Assembly (NCBI RefSeq): GCF_036417845.1
Contig: NW_027118693.1
Span: 4,598,001-4,662,000 of the forward strand
Direction: 5' to 3'
Length of the DNA stretch: 64,000 nt
From: Apteryx mantelli
Taxonomy: Eukaryota > Chordata > Aves > Apterygiformes > Apterygidae
Every line of letters starts with the position of its first letter. The first letter of the stretch is position 1. Both the position numbers and the translations under genes were made by a program. The notes beneath the pieces are model-generated. The model did no database searches. It was not told the origin of the DNA and saw nothing but the letters and a program-made list of their open reading frames with translations. This document shows positions 37,238 to 48,190 of the stretch, in pieces.

Positions 37238-37750
37238 TGTTAAAGAATATTGGACTGAAGCTGTCTAGAGTTGATCGCTTAGCATAACTTGCTTAGCATA
37301 AGTAGCTGAATTTGCTGAAGTCTTAGGCCGCAAGCTGTGAACTTTCTCCTAGATATTACCTAGTTATGGGAAAGAGGGCCCCAGAGCTGGTTCAAGGCGG
37401 GAAGATAAAGTAGTTAAAACCGAGAGCAGAAGCTGCAACCTTGAAAATAGGATAAGAAGCAGCCTGCCTAGAGACAATGAAGGAACCCAATGAAAAAGGG
37501 GAAGACCCCATGTCTAAATATTAATATTGGTCCGAACTATCGCATGAGGGTGGGAATTTAGATTGTAAGGGTATAATTGCCCAGGAATTTGTTCGGGGTT
37601 TCTCTTCAGAGACACCCAGCTCAAGCTGTAATTACTGTACGTGCATCATTAAAATTTGTTTTGCTCCATTCTGACTTTGAACTTCTGCCTCAGCGGGAAC
37701 CTAGGGTCAGACCCTGTTATGGTGGCCAGCGAGCCTAACTGTCCATAACA
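37238..37750 (+). mobile_element. Solo LTR (513 bp)
   Basis: Begins TGTTAAAGAATATTGG and ends GTCCATAACA, giving matched TGTTA/TAACA termini. Inside are an ATTAAA near 37650, a GT/T-rich downstream stretch, and the end segment 'gggtcagaccctgttatgg' typical of a U5 region. No retroviral internal sequence adjoins on either side. The right edge abuts reverse-oriented satellite and the left edge unique DNA; no target-site duplication is visible. The plus orientation is inferred from the polyadenylation-like signal position. Confidence 0.65.
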
Positions 37751-37920
37751 CCAGGCATATGGCTGCAGTTTGTGGTTGTGAGGTCACTTCTGGCTCAGTG
37801 CCTGATAGGCCAGTGCTGGTGCTGTGGCAGCAGTTTGTGGTTGTGATGTCACTTGGGCCACAGGGCCTGATAGGCCAGTGCTGGTGATGTGGCAGCAGTT
37901 TGTGGTTGTGAGGTCACTCG
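37751..37920 (-). repeat. 65-bp satellite, short block in reverse orientation
   Basis: About 2.6 monomers. The reverse complement reads 'cactggcctatcaggcactg' and 'acctcacaaccacaaactgc', the same monomer that makes up 43264-47690, but on the opposite strand. It is bounded by the solo LTR on the left and the ERV LTR on the right. Confidence 0.92.
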
Positions 37921-38427
37921 TGTTAAAATCATCTTTTTTCTTTTGTGCGTTCACGGGCAGCAGTAATGAGCAGCAGGAGTCAGATTTCTAAATTTTAAAG
38001 TTTTACTGCTAGCAATAAGGTGCCTCTTAGAGCAGAAGAAGGGACCCAAGCAGCTTTCTGTTACCACTTTTAAGCAGTAGTAAGTTGTTACATATTCAAC
38101 ACTTTAGTTTACATAACTAACCAGATCTAGCCACAATTCTCAGTTCTACCAATCCCCTTGCCATGATACAGTAAGAAGTAGTTCCATTTCAGCCTTATTT
38201 GATCCATCTTATAATTATTCATTTGCTAATTTACACCTCCTTTGGTGTTACCTTTGAAGAACTTTTTGTGCTGCTGGCTGGGTTAAACTGGCTTCTTCGC
38301 AGTTCTTCAACTTTGTACGAAAAACAGGGCTAAGGCAAGGTCAGAGAAGATGTTCTGCTTGCAGGGCGCTGTGACCTTGCATGTTCTTTCTCTGCAAAAC
38401 TAGAGTATAGTGGAAATTTTCTTAACA
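37921..38427 (-). mobile_element. 3' LTR of minus-strand ERV
   Basis: Termini TGTTAAAATC and CTTAACA (plus-strand order) form an inverted TGTTA/TAACA pair. It is preceded, in the element's own direction, by a polypurine tract, the complement of ATTCCCTCCTTTTATTT at 38426-38442. The U5/R side (37925-38060) matches 42915-43060, including 'taatgagcagcaggagtc' in both. Confidence 0.75.
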
Positions 38428-38479
38428 TTCCCTCCTTTTATTTCATGCATGCCTGCTTCCAATGTTATGCTGGTCTATA

Positions 38480-39200
38480 CTTTTATCCCCTTACACACGA
38501 GAGGCGTATCTGACCCATGCATGAGATACAACAGAAAAGCACAGTTCCTACTGCCAGAATTAACATTAAAATTATTAAAACACATCTGGTCCACCCTCCC
38601 AGATCTGGTAGCCATGACCACAACCACGACCACTCTGCTGCTAGGCTACTGGACAGGGACTGCTCTTTGGCTATCCGATGGAAGGTACGAACATGTCGTT
38701 GAATGACATTTACATCATATTCAGTTTGTTTTGATTTGTTTGCATAAAAACAAATGTGGCCAACAGGTAAACTAAAGCCCATCGATTTTGGATGGCTAAT
38801 TGAGAGAGAGAGCTCACTTCTATTTGTAGATTTTTTAAGGCATGTTGACATGCCATGGAGCTTTATCATAGGAATGTGCCTTAAAGGGTTGCTGCCAAAA
38901 ATCTGGCACCCTAGGGTGTAAATATGTCAAACTGGACTGATAGCAGCCCAAAGCAGAAACAGGCTCTGCTAGACAACCAAAATTGGTGTCCAGGGATTGA
39001 GGCTGGTATAGGCAGTACCAACATTCTGACACATTCCCTACTTGTGAGACCTTAGTCATAAATTGTACAGTGCGATTATTTTCCCAGCCTAGGGTTAAAC
39101 TTGTAATAGCTATAAAAGACAGAAATGACCCAGAAGTCACATTTAAACACAGAGCACAAAATAATTACAGAGTGTGACAAATCTATACAGTTTTCCTTGA
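38480..39200 (-). pseudogene. ERV env remnants (minus-strand ERV)
   Basis: The minus strand carries an SU-like piece with a glycosylation-rich start and a CWYC motif in NVSECWYCLYQ (about 39030-38990), typical of gamma-type SU. After a break comes a TM end with SWLPDLGGW followed by a hydrophobic membrane span of about 25 residues ending in a CC pair (about 38640-38540). The central part of env, including most of SU and the TM ectodomain, is missing or unrecognisable. Not functional. Confidence 0.7.
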
Positions 39201-39359
39201 AGAGGTTTTCCTGCTGTTGCACAGGAATTCTCTCTTCTGCAGCAGATGCTCAAGAAACTGGAATGGCCTCTGAGGAGGTCGCAGTGCTGGAGGCCGCCTT
39301 TACTTGGGAGTGATGAATCCAGGTTTCTTTACCTGCAACCTTAAGAGCAGAATAAGGGC

Positions 39360-40805
39360 ACAATAACACCTGTACAGGGCCCTCCCAGTTTGGTTGTAAC
39401 ATGGTTTTGGCTTTATGAGTTTTTACAATACCATAATCTCCCAGTCAGTATGGATGGAGGTAATCTCCTAAAGGCAGAGGTTGGGTAATTACAGCTGTAT
39501 ATCTCTTATTCTTGAAACTATTCTGCAGACACATAACGTATTGGGTAACAGCTTCATCTCCTGCCAAAAGGCAGGTATGTGCTGGCACAAAAGTTCCTGG
39601 CATCCTACCTGGTCTGCCAAACAAAATTTCAAAGGGGTCAACCCATGGCTTGGGCCCAGGCATCGCCTTAATTCCCATAATGCTAATGGCAATGCTTCTG
39701 TCCCCTTCCACTGAGTCTCCCTGCAAATTTTGGCTAACTTCATTTTTAGTATACGATTCATCCTTTCTACCTGCCCTGAGGATTGAGGATGATAAGGTGT
39801 ACATAGTCTTCTCTGAATTTCCAGTGTTTCATATATTGCTTTTAGTATTTCAGCAGTAAAATGAGCTCCTTTATCAGAATCTATTTCCTCCGGTACCCCA
39901 ATGTGTGGTATGATACCTTTCAGTAAGGCTTTTACTACCACTTGGGCTGTAGCCTTCCTGACTGGGAATGCTTCCACCCAACGGGATAATTGTTCAACTA
40001 TGACTAACAGATGTTTCTGTCCTTCTTTCAGGGTCATGTCTGCAAAATCTGTTTGTAATTTTTGAAACGGCATCCAAGCCTAACGACGCCCTCCTTTTAT
40101 TTTAGCTTCTAGCTTTGATTTAGTGTTGTATTCCATGCATACTAAACACTTTTTCATTATTTGTAAAATTGTTTGAGTCAAACCTGGTGCTGCCCATGAG
40201 TGGGAAAAGTGGTTGTCTAAATACAACATCCCCCCGTGCATCTGTCCATGGAGTTCTCTTACTAGTGTTATCAACATGATCTTAGGGAGCAACAGTTTTC
40301 CCTGCAAAAAACATATCCCCTTTTCTTGTTCTGCTCCCAAACGCTTCCATCCTTCTACCTCTTCCTTAGGTGTTGCTTGGTGTTCTTCCTCCAGTTCTTC
40401 TATAGTTTCAGTCATTACCATTTCTTCTCGTGGCCCGAGTTTGGTAGGCAGTGGTTGTAGGGCAGCTGCTTTTGCTGTGGCATCAGCAAGGTTATTTCCC
40501 TTAGTTATATCCAAAGTGTCTCGTTGGTGAGCCCTCTGATACAGGATTGCTAACTGCAGAGATTTTTCCAAAGCCCTTAATAACTCTACAATCTGATCTC
40601 GGAGGGCTACTTGATGTCCTGCCACGGTCAAAACCCCTTTTTCTCTCCAAATTATTCCCATTGCAAATATCACTCCCAAAGCGTATTTGGAGTCCGTATA
40701 GATATTAGCAGTCTTACTCATGGCTATAATACATGCTCGGGTTAAGGCTATCAATTCCACCACCTGAGCCCCAAAATGTCCTGGAAGGGATCCCGCTTCC
40801 AGCAC
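39360..40805 (-). pseudogene. ERV pol: RNase H and integrase (minus-strand ERV)
   Basis: RNase H segment (40805-40450): IYTDSKYALGVIFAMG and GNNLADATAKAAAL. The integrase zinc region follows (HGQMHGG with CLVCMEYN downstream). The integrase core (40073-39489) shows DFADMTLKEGQKHLLV, the second Asp in DSDKGAHFTAEIL and the Glu in HPQSSGQVERMN, consistent with the D,D(35)E triad. A stop separates the two segments at about 40077. The C-terminal end at 39360-39490 is decayed. Sequence type is gammaretrovirus-like (class I). Confidence 0.88.
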
Positions 40806-42075
40806 TATATATACATTGCGTAGTTACTGCATACCCAGCAACCCTTCGACCCTTTTCATAGTATGATGATCCATCACAGAACAATATTAAATCCGGATTG
40901 TGCAGGGGCTCTTCTTCCACAGTAGGCAGAACAGTCAGCCTCAAATCTATTGTTTCCAAGCAACTGTGAAATAATTTTTCCTTAGCTTGCAGTATTTCTG
41001 GTAACAGAGTAACTGGGTTTAGCGTATCACACTGTTCTAACATTACATTTGGTTCAGTGAGCAAAACTAGCTCATACTGATAAGCTATCGCATGCCAGCG
41101 CCGGGCAGTTTTGTGAGCTAGCACACTGCTTGTGATTCCCTTTCGTTCATTCAGATATAACACAAAGGGCTTACCAGAGTCCGGTAAAGCTAGAGCGGGA
41201 GCTTCCATAACTTCCTGCTTTAACTCTTAAATGCTTTTTCCACCTCTGGAGTCCACACCATTAAATCTGGTTCACTATCCTTAGTTAACTGTGTTAATAC
41301 CTTTGCTTTTTCACTAAATCCGGGTATCCAATACCTATTAAATCCTATTGCACCTAAAAAGGCCCTAACCTGCCTTTTCATCTGAAGGACTAGTATTTCC
41401 TGGCTTGCTTGTATTCACTCCGATGAGATCAATCTCTCTCCTGACCGAATTATCATTCCCAAATAATTAACTTGTTGCTGGCACAACTGCCTTTTGGCAA
41501 GGGAGACTTTATGTACCTTTTCTGCTGGGGCACACAACAGTGTTTTACTATCTGGCTAACAAACATCACAATCAGTACTCGCAATCAACAAGTCATCTAT
41601 ATATTGTATCAGTTTAGGGATGGTTTTTGACAGCATAATCGTTTGTAAATCTCTTTTCAATATTCTCGAAAACAGTGCGGAAGAATCCATGAATCTTTGT
41701 GGCAGTCTGGTCCATGCACACTGCTGTGCTTTCCAAGTAAAGGCAAAGAGGAACTGTGACTCTTCATGGACTGGTATAGTAAAGAAAGCTGCCGTTAGAT
41801 CCACAACAGTAAAACAGTTTGCATCTGAGGGAATTTCCATAAGGACTTGGATCAGATCAGGGACCACAGGGTGTGGTAGATCCACTATTTTATTAATTGC
41901 TTGCAAATCTTGTACAAAGCAGTATACCAGATCCCCATTTGGGTCCAATTTTGGTTTCTTCACAGGCAATACAGGGGTATTACAAGGGGAAGTACATTGT
42001 ACTATAATTCCATTCTTAATCAAATCAGCAATCACAGGCTCAAATCCCTGTTCAGCCTCCCAGGAAAGGCGGGTG
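40714..42075 (-). pseudogene. ERV pol: reverse transcriptase (minus-strand ERV)
   Basis: From 42075 down: EAEQGFEPVIADLIKNGII, then TPVLPVKKP, FVQDLQAINKIV, FTVVDLTAAFFTIPVH (with the catalytic Asp) and LIQYIDDLLIAS (the YIDD active site, near 41600). Several stops and frame changes lie at 41210-41560. The connection domain follows at 41208-40860. The protease region that should precede RT is not found; gag-type sequence meets RT at about 42076, so a deletion is likely. Confidence 0.88.
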
Positions 42076-42889
42076 CTGTTTTACACCCATTCCTGCTCTT
42101 CTGGTCCCTCTTCCTCTTTGACCTCATCCACTCACATTTATTCCCTTTCCTTTCATCTTTGGAATTCCTCCCAGCACTGCTGCCAACATACTCACTTTCT
42201 CCCGCTTTCGCCTTTCCTTCTCCTTCCTTTCTTTTGCTGATCTTCCATCGTATATGAAAGTTGATAACGATAGTATCGTCTGTAAATTCTCTCCCCGCCA
42301 CCCGGGAGCATGTTTTCTGAAATACTCATGGATAGCTGGTGCTGCTTGCTGGACCAATACGCTCACTGCCAGCTTTTCATTAACATTTTCCACAGACATC
42401 CCTCCATAGCATAAGAGCATAGTTTGCCGCAAGCAGACTGTTTCAAAAATTGAGTGTTCCTCAGACTTTTGCTAACGCTAGTACCTTTTCTGAGATAACA
42501 CCCATTTGCCCGGCAGTTCTTATAGCTAAAACCAGATTTTGGCATGCCATTTCACATGCTGCCCAATCATTTGTATTATTATAATCCCAATTTGGATCTA
42601 CTCGTCAACGTTGTCGGTTTCTATCTCAGTCTGCCAATTGCCTATCCTTTTCCCAATATCCGTTCTCTATCCCCTGGCTAAAATATCTGTTGTAACAATA
42701 CTTGAACACCCCCCTAACAAATGGGATGTCCCATTACTATTGCAGAAAAAGGTCGAGCTGCCTTCTCTGGGTCCTCCCACACCCAGGGCATTTGCTGTGC
42801 CCATTGAAGTAGATCTCCGGGAGCTTGCGGCCGATAAACATAGGCATGCAAGACCAGTGCCAGTGCTCACCAGATGGGAACCTCGCTGT
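42076..42889 (-). pseudogene. ERV gag remnants (minus-strand ERV)
   Basis: Minus-strand pieces in several frames. A capsid C-terminal-like segment (LVQQAAPAIHEYFRKHAPGW, near 42340-42290) precedes a highly charged Lys/Glu/Arg tract and a VSMLAAVLGG segment, an arrangement typical of gammaretroviral gag ends. Upstream pieces near 42550-42800 (for example DWAACEMACQNLVLAIRTAG in a shifted frame) look like capsid. It has no intact domain. Confidence 0.6.
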
Positions 42890-42907
42890 ATTCTGTCTGG
42901 GGTGCCA
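42890..42907 (-). promoter_or_regulatory. Primer-binding-site-like sequence of minus-strand ERV
   Basis: On the minus strand the 18 bases read TGGCACCCCAGACAGAAT, directly inside the LTR-like segment as a PBS should be. I could not match it to a specific tRNA, so it may be mutated. Confidence 0.5.
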
Positions 42908-42909
42908 AA

Positions 42910-43263
42910 CAGATAAAATAATCTGTTCTGTTTTGTTTGCTCTTGGGTACTGGTAATGAGCAGCAGGAGTCGTATTTCTAAGTTTTTAAGTATTATTGCT
43001 GGCAATAAGATCCTTCTTGTGCTCTCAGGCAGGTACTGAGAAAACGGGATTTCCAACGAAGCTGTAAAACCTTCTGCCTGCTATGGGCCAATCAGATGCG
43101 GAGACAAAAGTGAACTCACATCCGCATGGAAACCATGTGCTTCCTGCTAGCCTATAAGGTACAGGGGCACAAAGACCTCAAATAGACAAAGAGGAGACAT
43201 GAACATACTGGGAGACTATGTGGTGCTGAGGAAGAAGTAAACTGACAGGTAAATCAAGCAACA
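42910..43263 (-). mobile_element. 5' LTR-like segment of minus-strand ERV
   Basis: Bases 42915-43060 match the R/U5 side of the 3' LTR, but the U3 side (43061-43263) does not match 38061-38427. The outer end CAACA at 43259-43263 fits an LTR terminus and is followed directly by satellite DNA. The inner end lacks a clean CA. Confidence 0.5.
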
Positions 43264-46200
43264 ATGTGCCCAGAACTGGCCTATCAGGCACTGAGCCACA
43301 AGTGACATCACAACCACAAACTGCACCCACAGAACCAGCACTGGCCTGTCAGGCACTGAGCCACAAGTAACATCACAACCACAAACTGCAGCCATGTGAC
43401 CAGCACAGGCCTATGAGGCACTCAGCCACAAGGGACATCACAAACAAAAACTGCACCCACAGCACCAGCACTGGCCTATCAGGCACTCAGCCACAAGCGA
43501 CCTCAGAATCACAAACTACAGACACGTGTCCAACACTGGCCTATCAGGCACTGAGCAACAAGTCACATCAGAAAAACAAACAGCACACATGTGACCAGCA
43601 CGAGCCTATCAGGCACTCAGCCACAAGGGACATCACAACCACAAACTGCACCCAAATCACCAGCACTGGCCTATCAGGAACTGAGCCACAAGTGACATCA
43701 CAACCACAAACTGCACCCACAGCACCAGCACTGGCCTATCAGGCACTCAGCCACAAGTGACCTCACAGCCACAAACTGCACCCACAGGACGAGCACTGGC
43801 CTATCAGGAACTGAGAAACAAGTGACATCACAACCACAAACTGCACACATGTGACCAGCACGGGCCTATCAGGCACTGAGCCACAAGTGACCTCACAACG
43901 ACAAACTGCACCCAAATCACCAGCACTGGCCTATCAGGCACTGAGCAATAAGTGACCCCACAACCACAAATTCCACCCACAGCACCAGCACTGCCCTAAC
44001 AGGCACTCAGCCACAAGTGACATCACAAACAAAAACTCCACCCACAGGACCAGCACTGGCCTATCAGGCACTGAGACACAAGTGACATCACAACCACAAA
44101 CTGCAGTCAGATGGACCAGAACTGCCCTATCAGGCACTGAGCCACAAGTGACATCACAACCACAAACTGAACTCACGTGACCAGCACTGGCCTATCAGGC
44201 ACTGAGCCACAAGTGACATCTCAAAGAAAAACTGGAGCCACGTGACCAGCACTGGCCTATCAGGCACTCAGCCACAAGTGACCTCACAACCACAAACTGC
44301 ACCCACAGCACCAGCACTGGCCTATCAGGCACTCAGCCACAAGTGACCTCACAAACACAAACTCCACACACAGGATCAGCACTGGCCTATCAGGCACTGA
44401 CCAGAAGTGACCTCACAACCACAAACTCCACCCACAGCACCAGCACTGGCCTATCAGGCACTGAGACACAAGAGACATCACAACCGCAAACTGCACCCAC
44501 AGCACCAGCACTGGCCTATCAGGCACTGAGACACAGGTGACATCACAAACACAAACTGCACCAACAGCACCAGCACTGGCCTATCAGGCACTGAGCCACA
44601 AGCGACATCACAACCACAAACTGCACCCACAGGACCAGCACTGGCCTATCAGGCACTGAGCCACAAGGGACATCACAACCACAAACTGCAGTAAAATGGA
44701 CCAGAACTGCCCTATCAGGCACTGAGCCACAAGTGACCTCACAAACACAAACCCCACCCTCAGCACCAGCACTGGCCTATCAGGCACTGAGCCACAAGTG
44801 ACATCACAAACACAAACTATAGTCAGATGGACCAGAACTGCCCTATCAGGCACTGAGCCACAAGTGACCTCACAACCACAAACTGTACCCACATCACCAG
44901 CACTGGCCTATCAGGCACTGAGCCACAAGCGACATCACAACCACAAACTGCACCCACAGGACCAGCACTGGCCTATCAGGCACTCAGCCACAAGAGACCT
45001 CACAAACACAAACTCCACCCACAGGATCAGCACTAGCCTATCAGGTATTGAGACACAAGTGACATCAAAACCACAAACTGCACCCACATCAGCAACACTA
45101 GCCTATCAGGCATTGAGCCAAAAGTGACATCACAAACAAAAACTGCACACATGTGACCAGCACGGGCCTATCAGGCACTCAGCCACAAGGGACATCACAA
45201 ACAAAAACTGCACCCACATCACCAGCACTGGCCTATCAGGTACTGAGACACAAGCGACATCACAGCCACAAACTGCACCCACAGCACCAGCACTGGCCTA
45301 TCAGGCACTCAGCCACAAGTGACATCACAAACACAAACTCCGCCCACAGCACCAGCACTGGCCTATCAGGCACTGAGACACAAGTGACATCACAAACACA
45401 AACTGAACCCACAGCACCAGCACTGGCCTATCAGGCACTGAGCCACAAGTGACATCACAACCACAAACTGCACCCACAGCACCAGCACTGGCCTATCAGG
45501 CACTGAGACACAAGTTGCATCACAACCACAAATTGCAGCCACACCACCAGCACTGGCCTATCAGGCACTGAGCCACAAGTGACCTCACAACCACAAACTG
45601 CACCCACAGCACCAGCACTGGCCTATCAGGCACTGAGACACAAGTGACATCACAAACAAAAACTGCAGCCACATCACCAGCACTGGCCTATCAGGAACTG
45701 AGCCACAAGTGACATCACAAACATAAACTCCACCCACAGGATCAGCACTGGCCTATCAGGCACTGAGCCACAAGTCACCTCACAACCACAAACTGCACCC
45801 ACAGCACCAGCACTGGCCTATCAGGCACTGAGCCACAAGGGACATCACAAACACAATCTCCACCCACATCACCAGCACTGGCCTATCAGGCACTGAGACA
45901 CAAGTGACATCACAAACACAAACCCCACCTACAGGACCAGCACTGGCCAATCAGGCACTCAGCCACAAGTGACATCACAAACACATACTCCACCCACAGG
46001 ACCAGCACTGGCCTATCAGGCACTCAGCCACAAGTGACCTCACAACCACAAACTGCACCCACAGCACCAGCACTGGCCTATCAGGCACTGAGACACAAGT
46101 GACATCACAACCACAAACTGCACCCACAGCACCAGCACTGGCCTATCAGGCACTCAGCCACAAGTGACATCACAAACACAAACTGCAGCCATGTGACCAG

Positions 46201-47690
46201 CACTGGCCTATCAGGTACTGAGCCACAAGTGACCTCACAATCACAAACTGCAGCCACAGGACAAGCATTGGCCTATCAGGCACTGAGCCACAAGTGACCT
46301 CACAACCACAAACTGCAGCCATGTGACCAGCACTGGCCTATCAGGCACTGAGCCACAAGTGACCTCACAAACACAAACCCCACCCACAGCACCAGCACTG
46401 GCCTATCAGGCAGTGAGACACAAGTGACCTCACAACCACAAACTACAGACACGTGTCCAACACTGGCCTATCAGGCACTGAGCAGCAAGTCACATCAGAA
46501 ACACAAACAGCACACATGTGACCAGCACGAGCCTATCAGGCACGGAGCCACAAGTGACATCACAACCACGAACTGAAGCCATGTGACCAGCACTGGCCTA
46601 TAAGGCACTGAGTTACAAGTGACCTCACAACCACAAACTGCAGCCACACCACCAGCACTGGCCTATCAGGCACTGAGAAAAAAGTGACATCACAACCACA
46701 AACTGCACACACATAACCAGCACTGGCCTATCAGGCATTCAGCCACAAGTGACATCACAACCACAAACTCCACCCACAGCACCAGCACTGGCCTATCAGC
46801 CACTGAGCCACAAGTAACATCACAACCACAAACTGCACCCACAGCACCAGCACTGGCCTATCAGGCACACAGCCACAAGTGACCTCACAGCCACAAACTG
46901 CACCCACATCACCAGCACTGGCCTATCAGGCACTGAGACACAAGGGACATCACAACCACAAAGTGCACCCACATCACCAGCACTGGCCTATCAGGCACTC
47001 AGCCACAAGGGACATTACAAACACAAACCCCACCCACAGCACCAGCACTGGCCTATCAGCCACTGACCCACAAGTGACCTCGCAACCACAAACTGATCTC
47101 ACGTGACCAGCACTGGCCTATCAGGCACTGAGCCACAAGTGACATCACAAACACAAACTGCACCCACACCACCAGCACCGGCCTATCAGGCACTCAGCCA
47201 CAAGTGACATCACAACCACACACTGCAGCCACGTGACCAGCACTGGCCTATCAGGCACTCAGCCACAGGTGACCTCACAACCACAAACTCCACGCACAGG
47301 ACCAGCACTGGCCTATCAGTCTTGAGGCACAAGTGACATCAGAACCACAAACCCCACCCACAGGGCCATCACTGGCCTATCAGGCACTGAGACACAAGTG
47401 ACCCCACAACCACAAACTGCACCCACAGCACCAGCACTGGCCTATCAGGCACTCAGCCACAAGTGACCTCACAACCACAAACTGCACCCACAGCACCAGC
47501 ACTGGCCTATCAGGCACTCAGCCAAGAGTGACATCACAACCACAAACTGCACCCACAGCACCAGCACTGGCCTATCAGGCACTGAGCCACAAGTGACATC
47601 ACAACCACAAACTGCACCCACAGCACTAGCACTGGCCTATCAGGCACTGAGGCACATGTGACATCACAACCACAAAAGCAGCAATGTGCT
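43264..47690 (+). repeat. 65-bp tandem satellite array, about 68 monomers
   Basis: Each monomer contains 'cactggcctatcaggcactg' then 'agccacaagtgacatcacaa' then 'ccacaaactgcacccacagc' and ACCAG. For example CACTGG recurs at 45421 and 45486, a 65-base spacing. Variation is concentrated at fixed points (GAGCCACAAG/GAGACACAAG, GACATC/GACCTC, CACCCACAGCACC/CAGCCACGTGACC), giving a set of monomer variants. No coding function is supported; open frames across it are by-products because 65 is not a multiple of 3. I do not recognise this satellite. Confidence 0.95.
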
Positions 47691-48190
47691 TGATGCTGTC
47701 TAATCAGCTGGTGAAGCAAAAGTCACCTCACAAATACAAAAAAAGGGCAATGCAGCTGCTGGTGGCCTAGCAGATACTGAGGCCAAATGACTCCACAAAC
47801 ACAAGCAGTAGCAATATCCATCGAGCTGGACTGTCAGGTGCTCAGGCTGAAGTGACCTCACAGGCAGCCATGAAGCCAGATATCTGCTCCTGGCCTCTTT
47901 GCGACTGAGGCACAATTGACCTCAACAAGCACCAACAGCAGCAATGTGCATGCTGATCGCCAATCACATACTGATGCACAACTGACCACAAAAGCACCAA
48001 CAGCAGCAATGGGCCTGCTCCCCCTTTATGAGGCATGCAGACACAAGAGACCTCACCATCATCACCAAAGCTACCTGCATGCTGTTGGCCTACCAGCTTC
48101 AGACGCACAGCTCACCTCACAAGCACAAATGGCATCGACCTGCCTGATGCTGCCCTATCTGGGACTGAGTCACAAGGGAGCTGAAAAGTG
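47691..48190 (+). repeat. Degenerate edge of the 65-bp satellite
   Basis: About seven strongly diverged monomers follow the array. Recurrent pieces are 'tcacctcacaaatacaaa', 'tgactccacaaacacaagca', 'gaagtgacctcacaggcagc' and 'aactgaccacaaaagcacca'. Similarity fades by ~48190. This is the pattern expected at an array edge that escapes homogenisation. Confidence 0.8.

Larger units (their letters stand above)
37921..43263 (-). mobile_element. Degenerate gammaretrovirus-like ERV, minus strand
   Basis: From right to left: a 5' LTR-like segment (42910-43263), a primer-site-like TGGCACC (42890-42907), gag remnants, pol (RT, RNase H, integrase), env remnants, a polypurine tract and a 507-bp 3' LTR (37921-38427). 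Every gene is broken by stops, shifts or deletions. The two LTRs share only ~130 bp of similarity, so they do not look like sister LTRs. The element sits inside the 65-bp satellite, whose orientation differs on its two sides. Confidence 0.85.

Noticed and set aside
43264-47690. CRISPR-like or protein-coding repeat array (open frames to ~109 codons with recurring LAYQAL and HWPIRHSAT pieces)
   Set aside because: Monomers are 65 bp head to tail without unique spacers, and the genome is vertebrate. The frame shifts with each monomer and stops occur in many variants, so coding is a by-product of low stop density.
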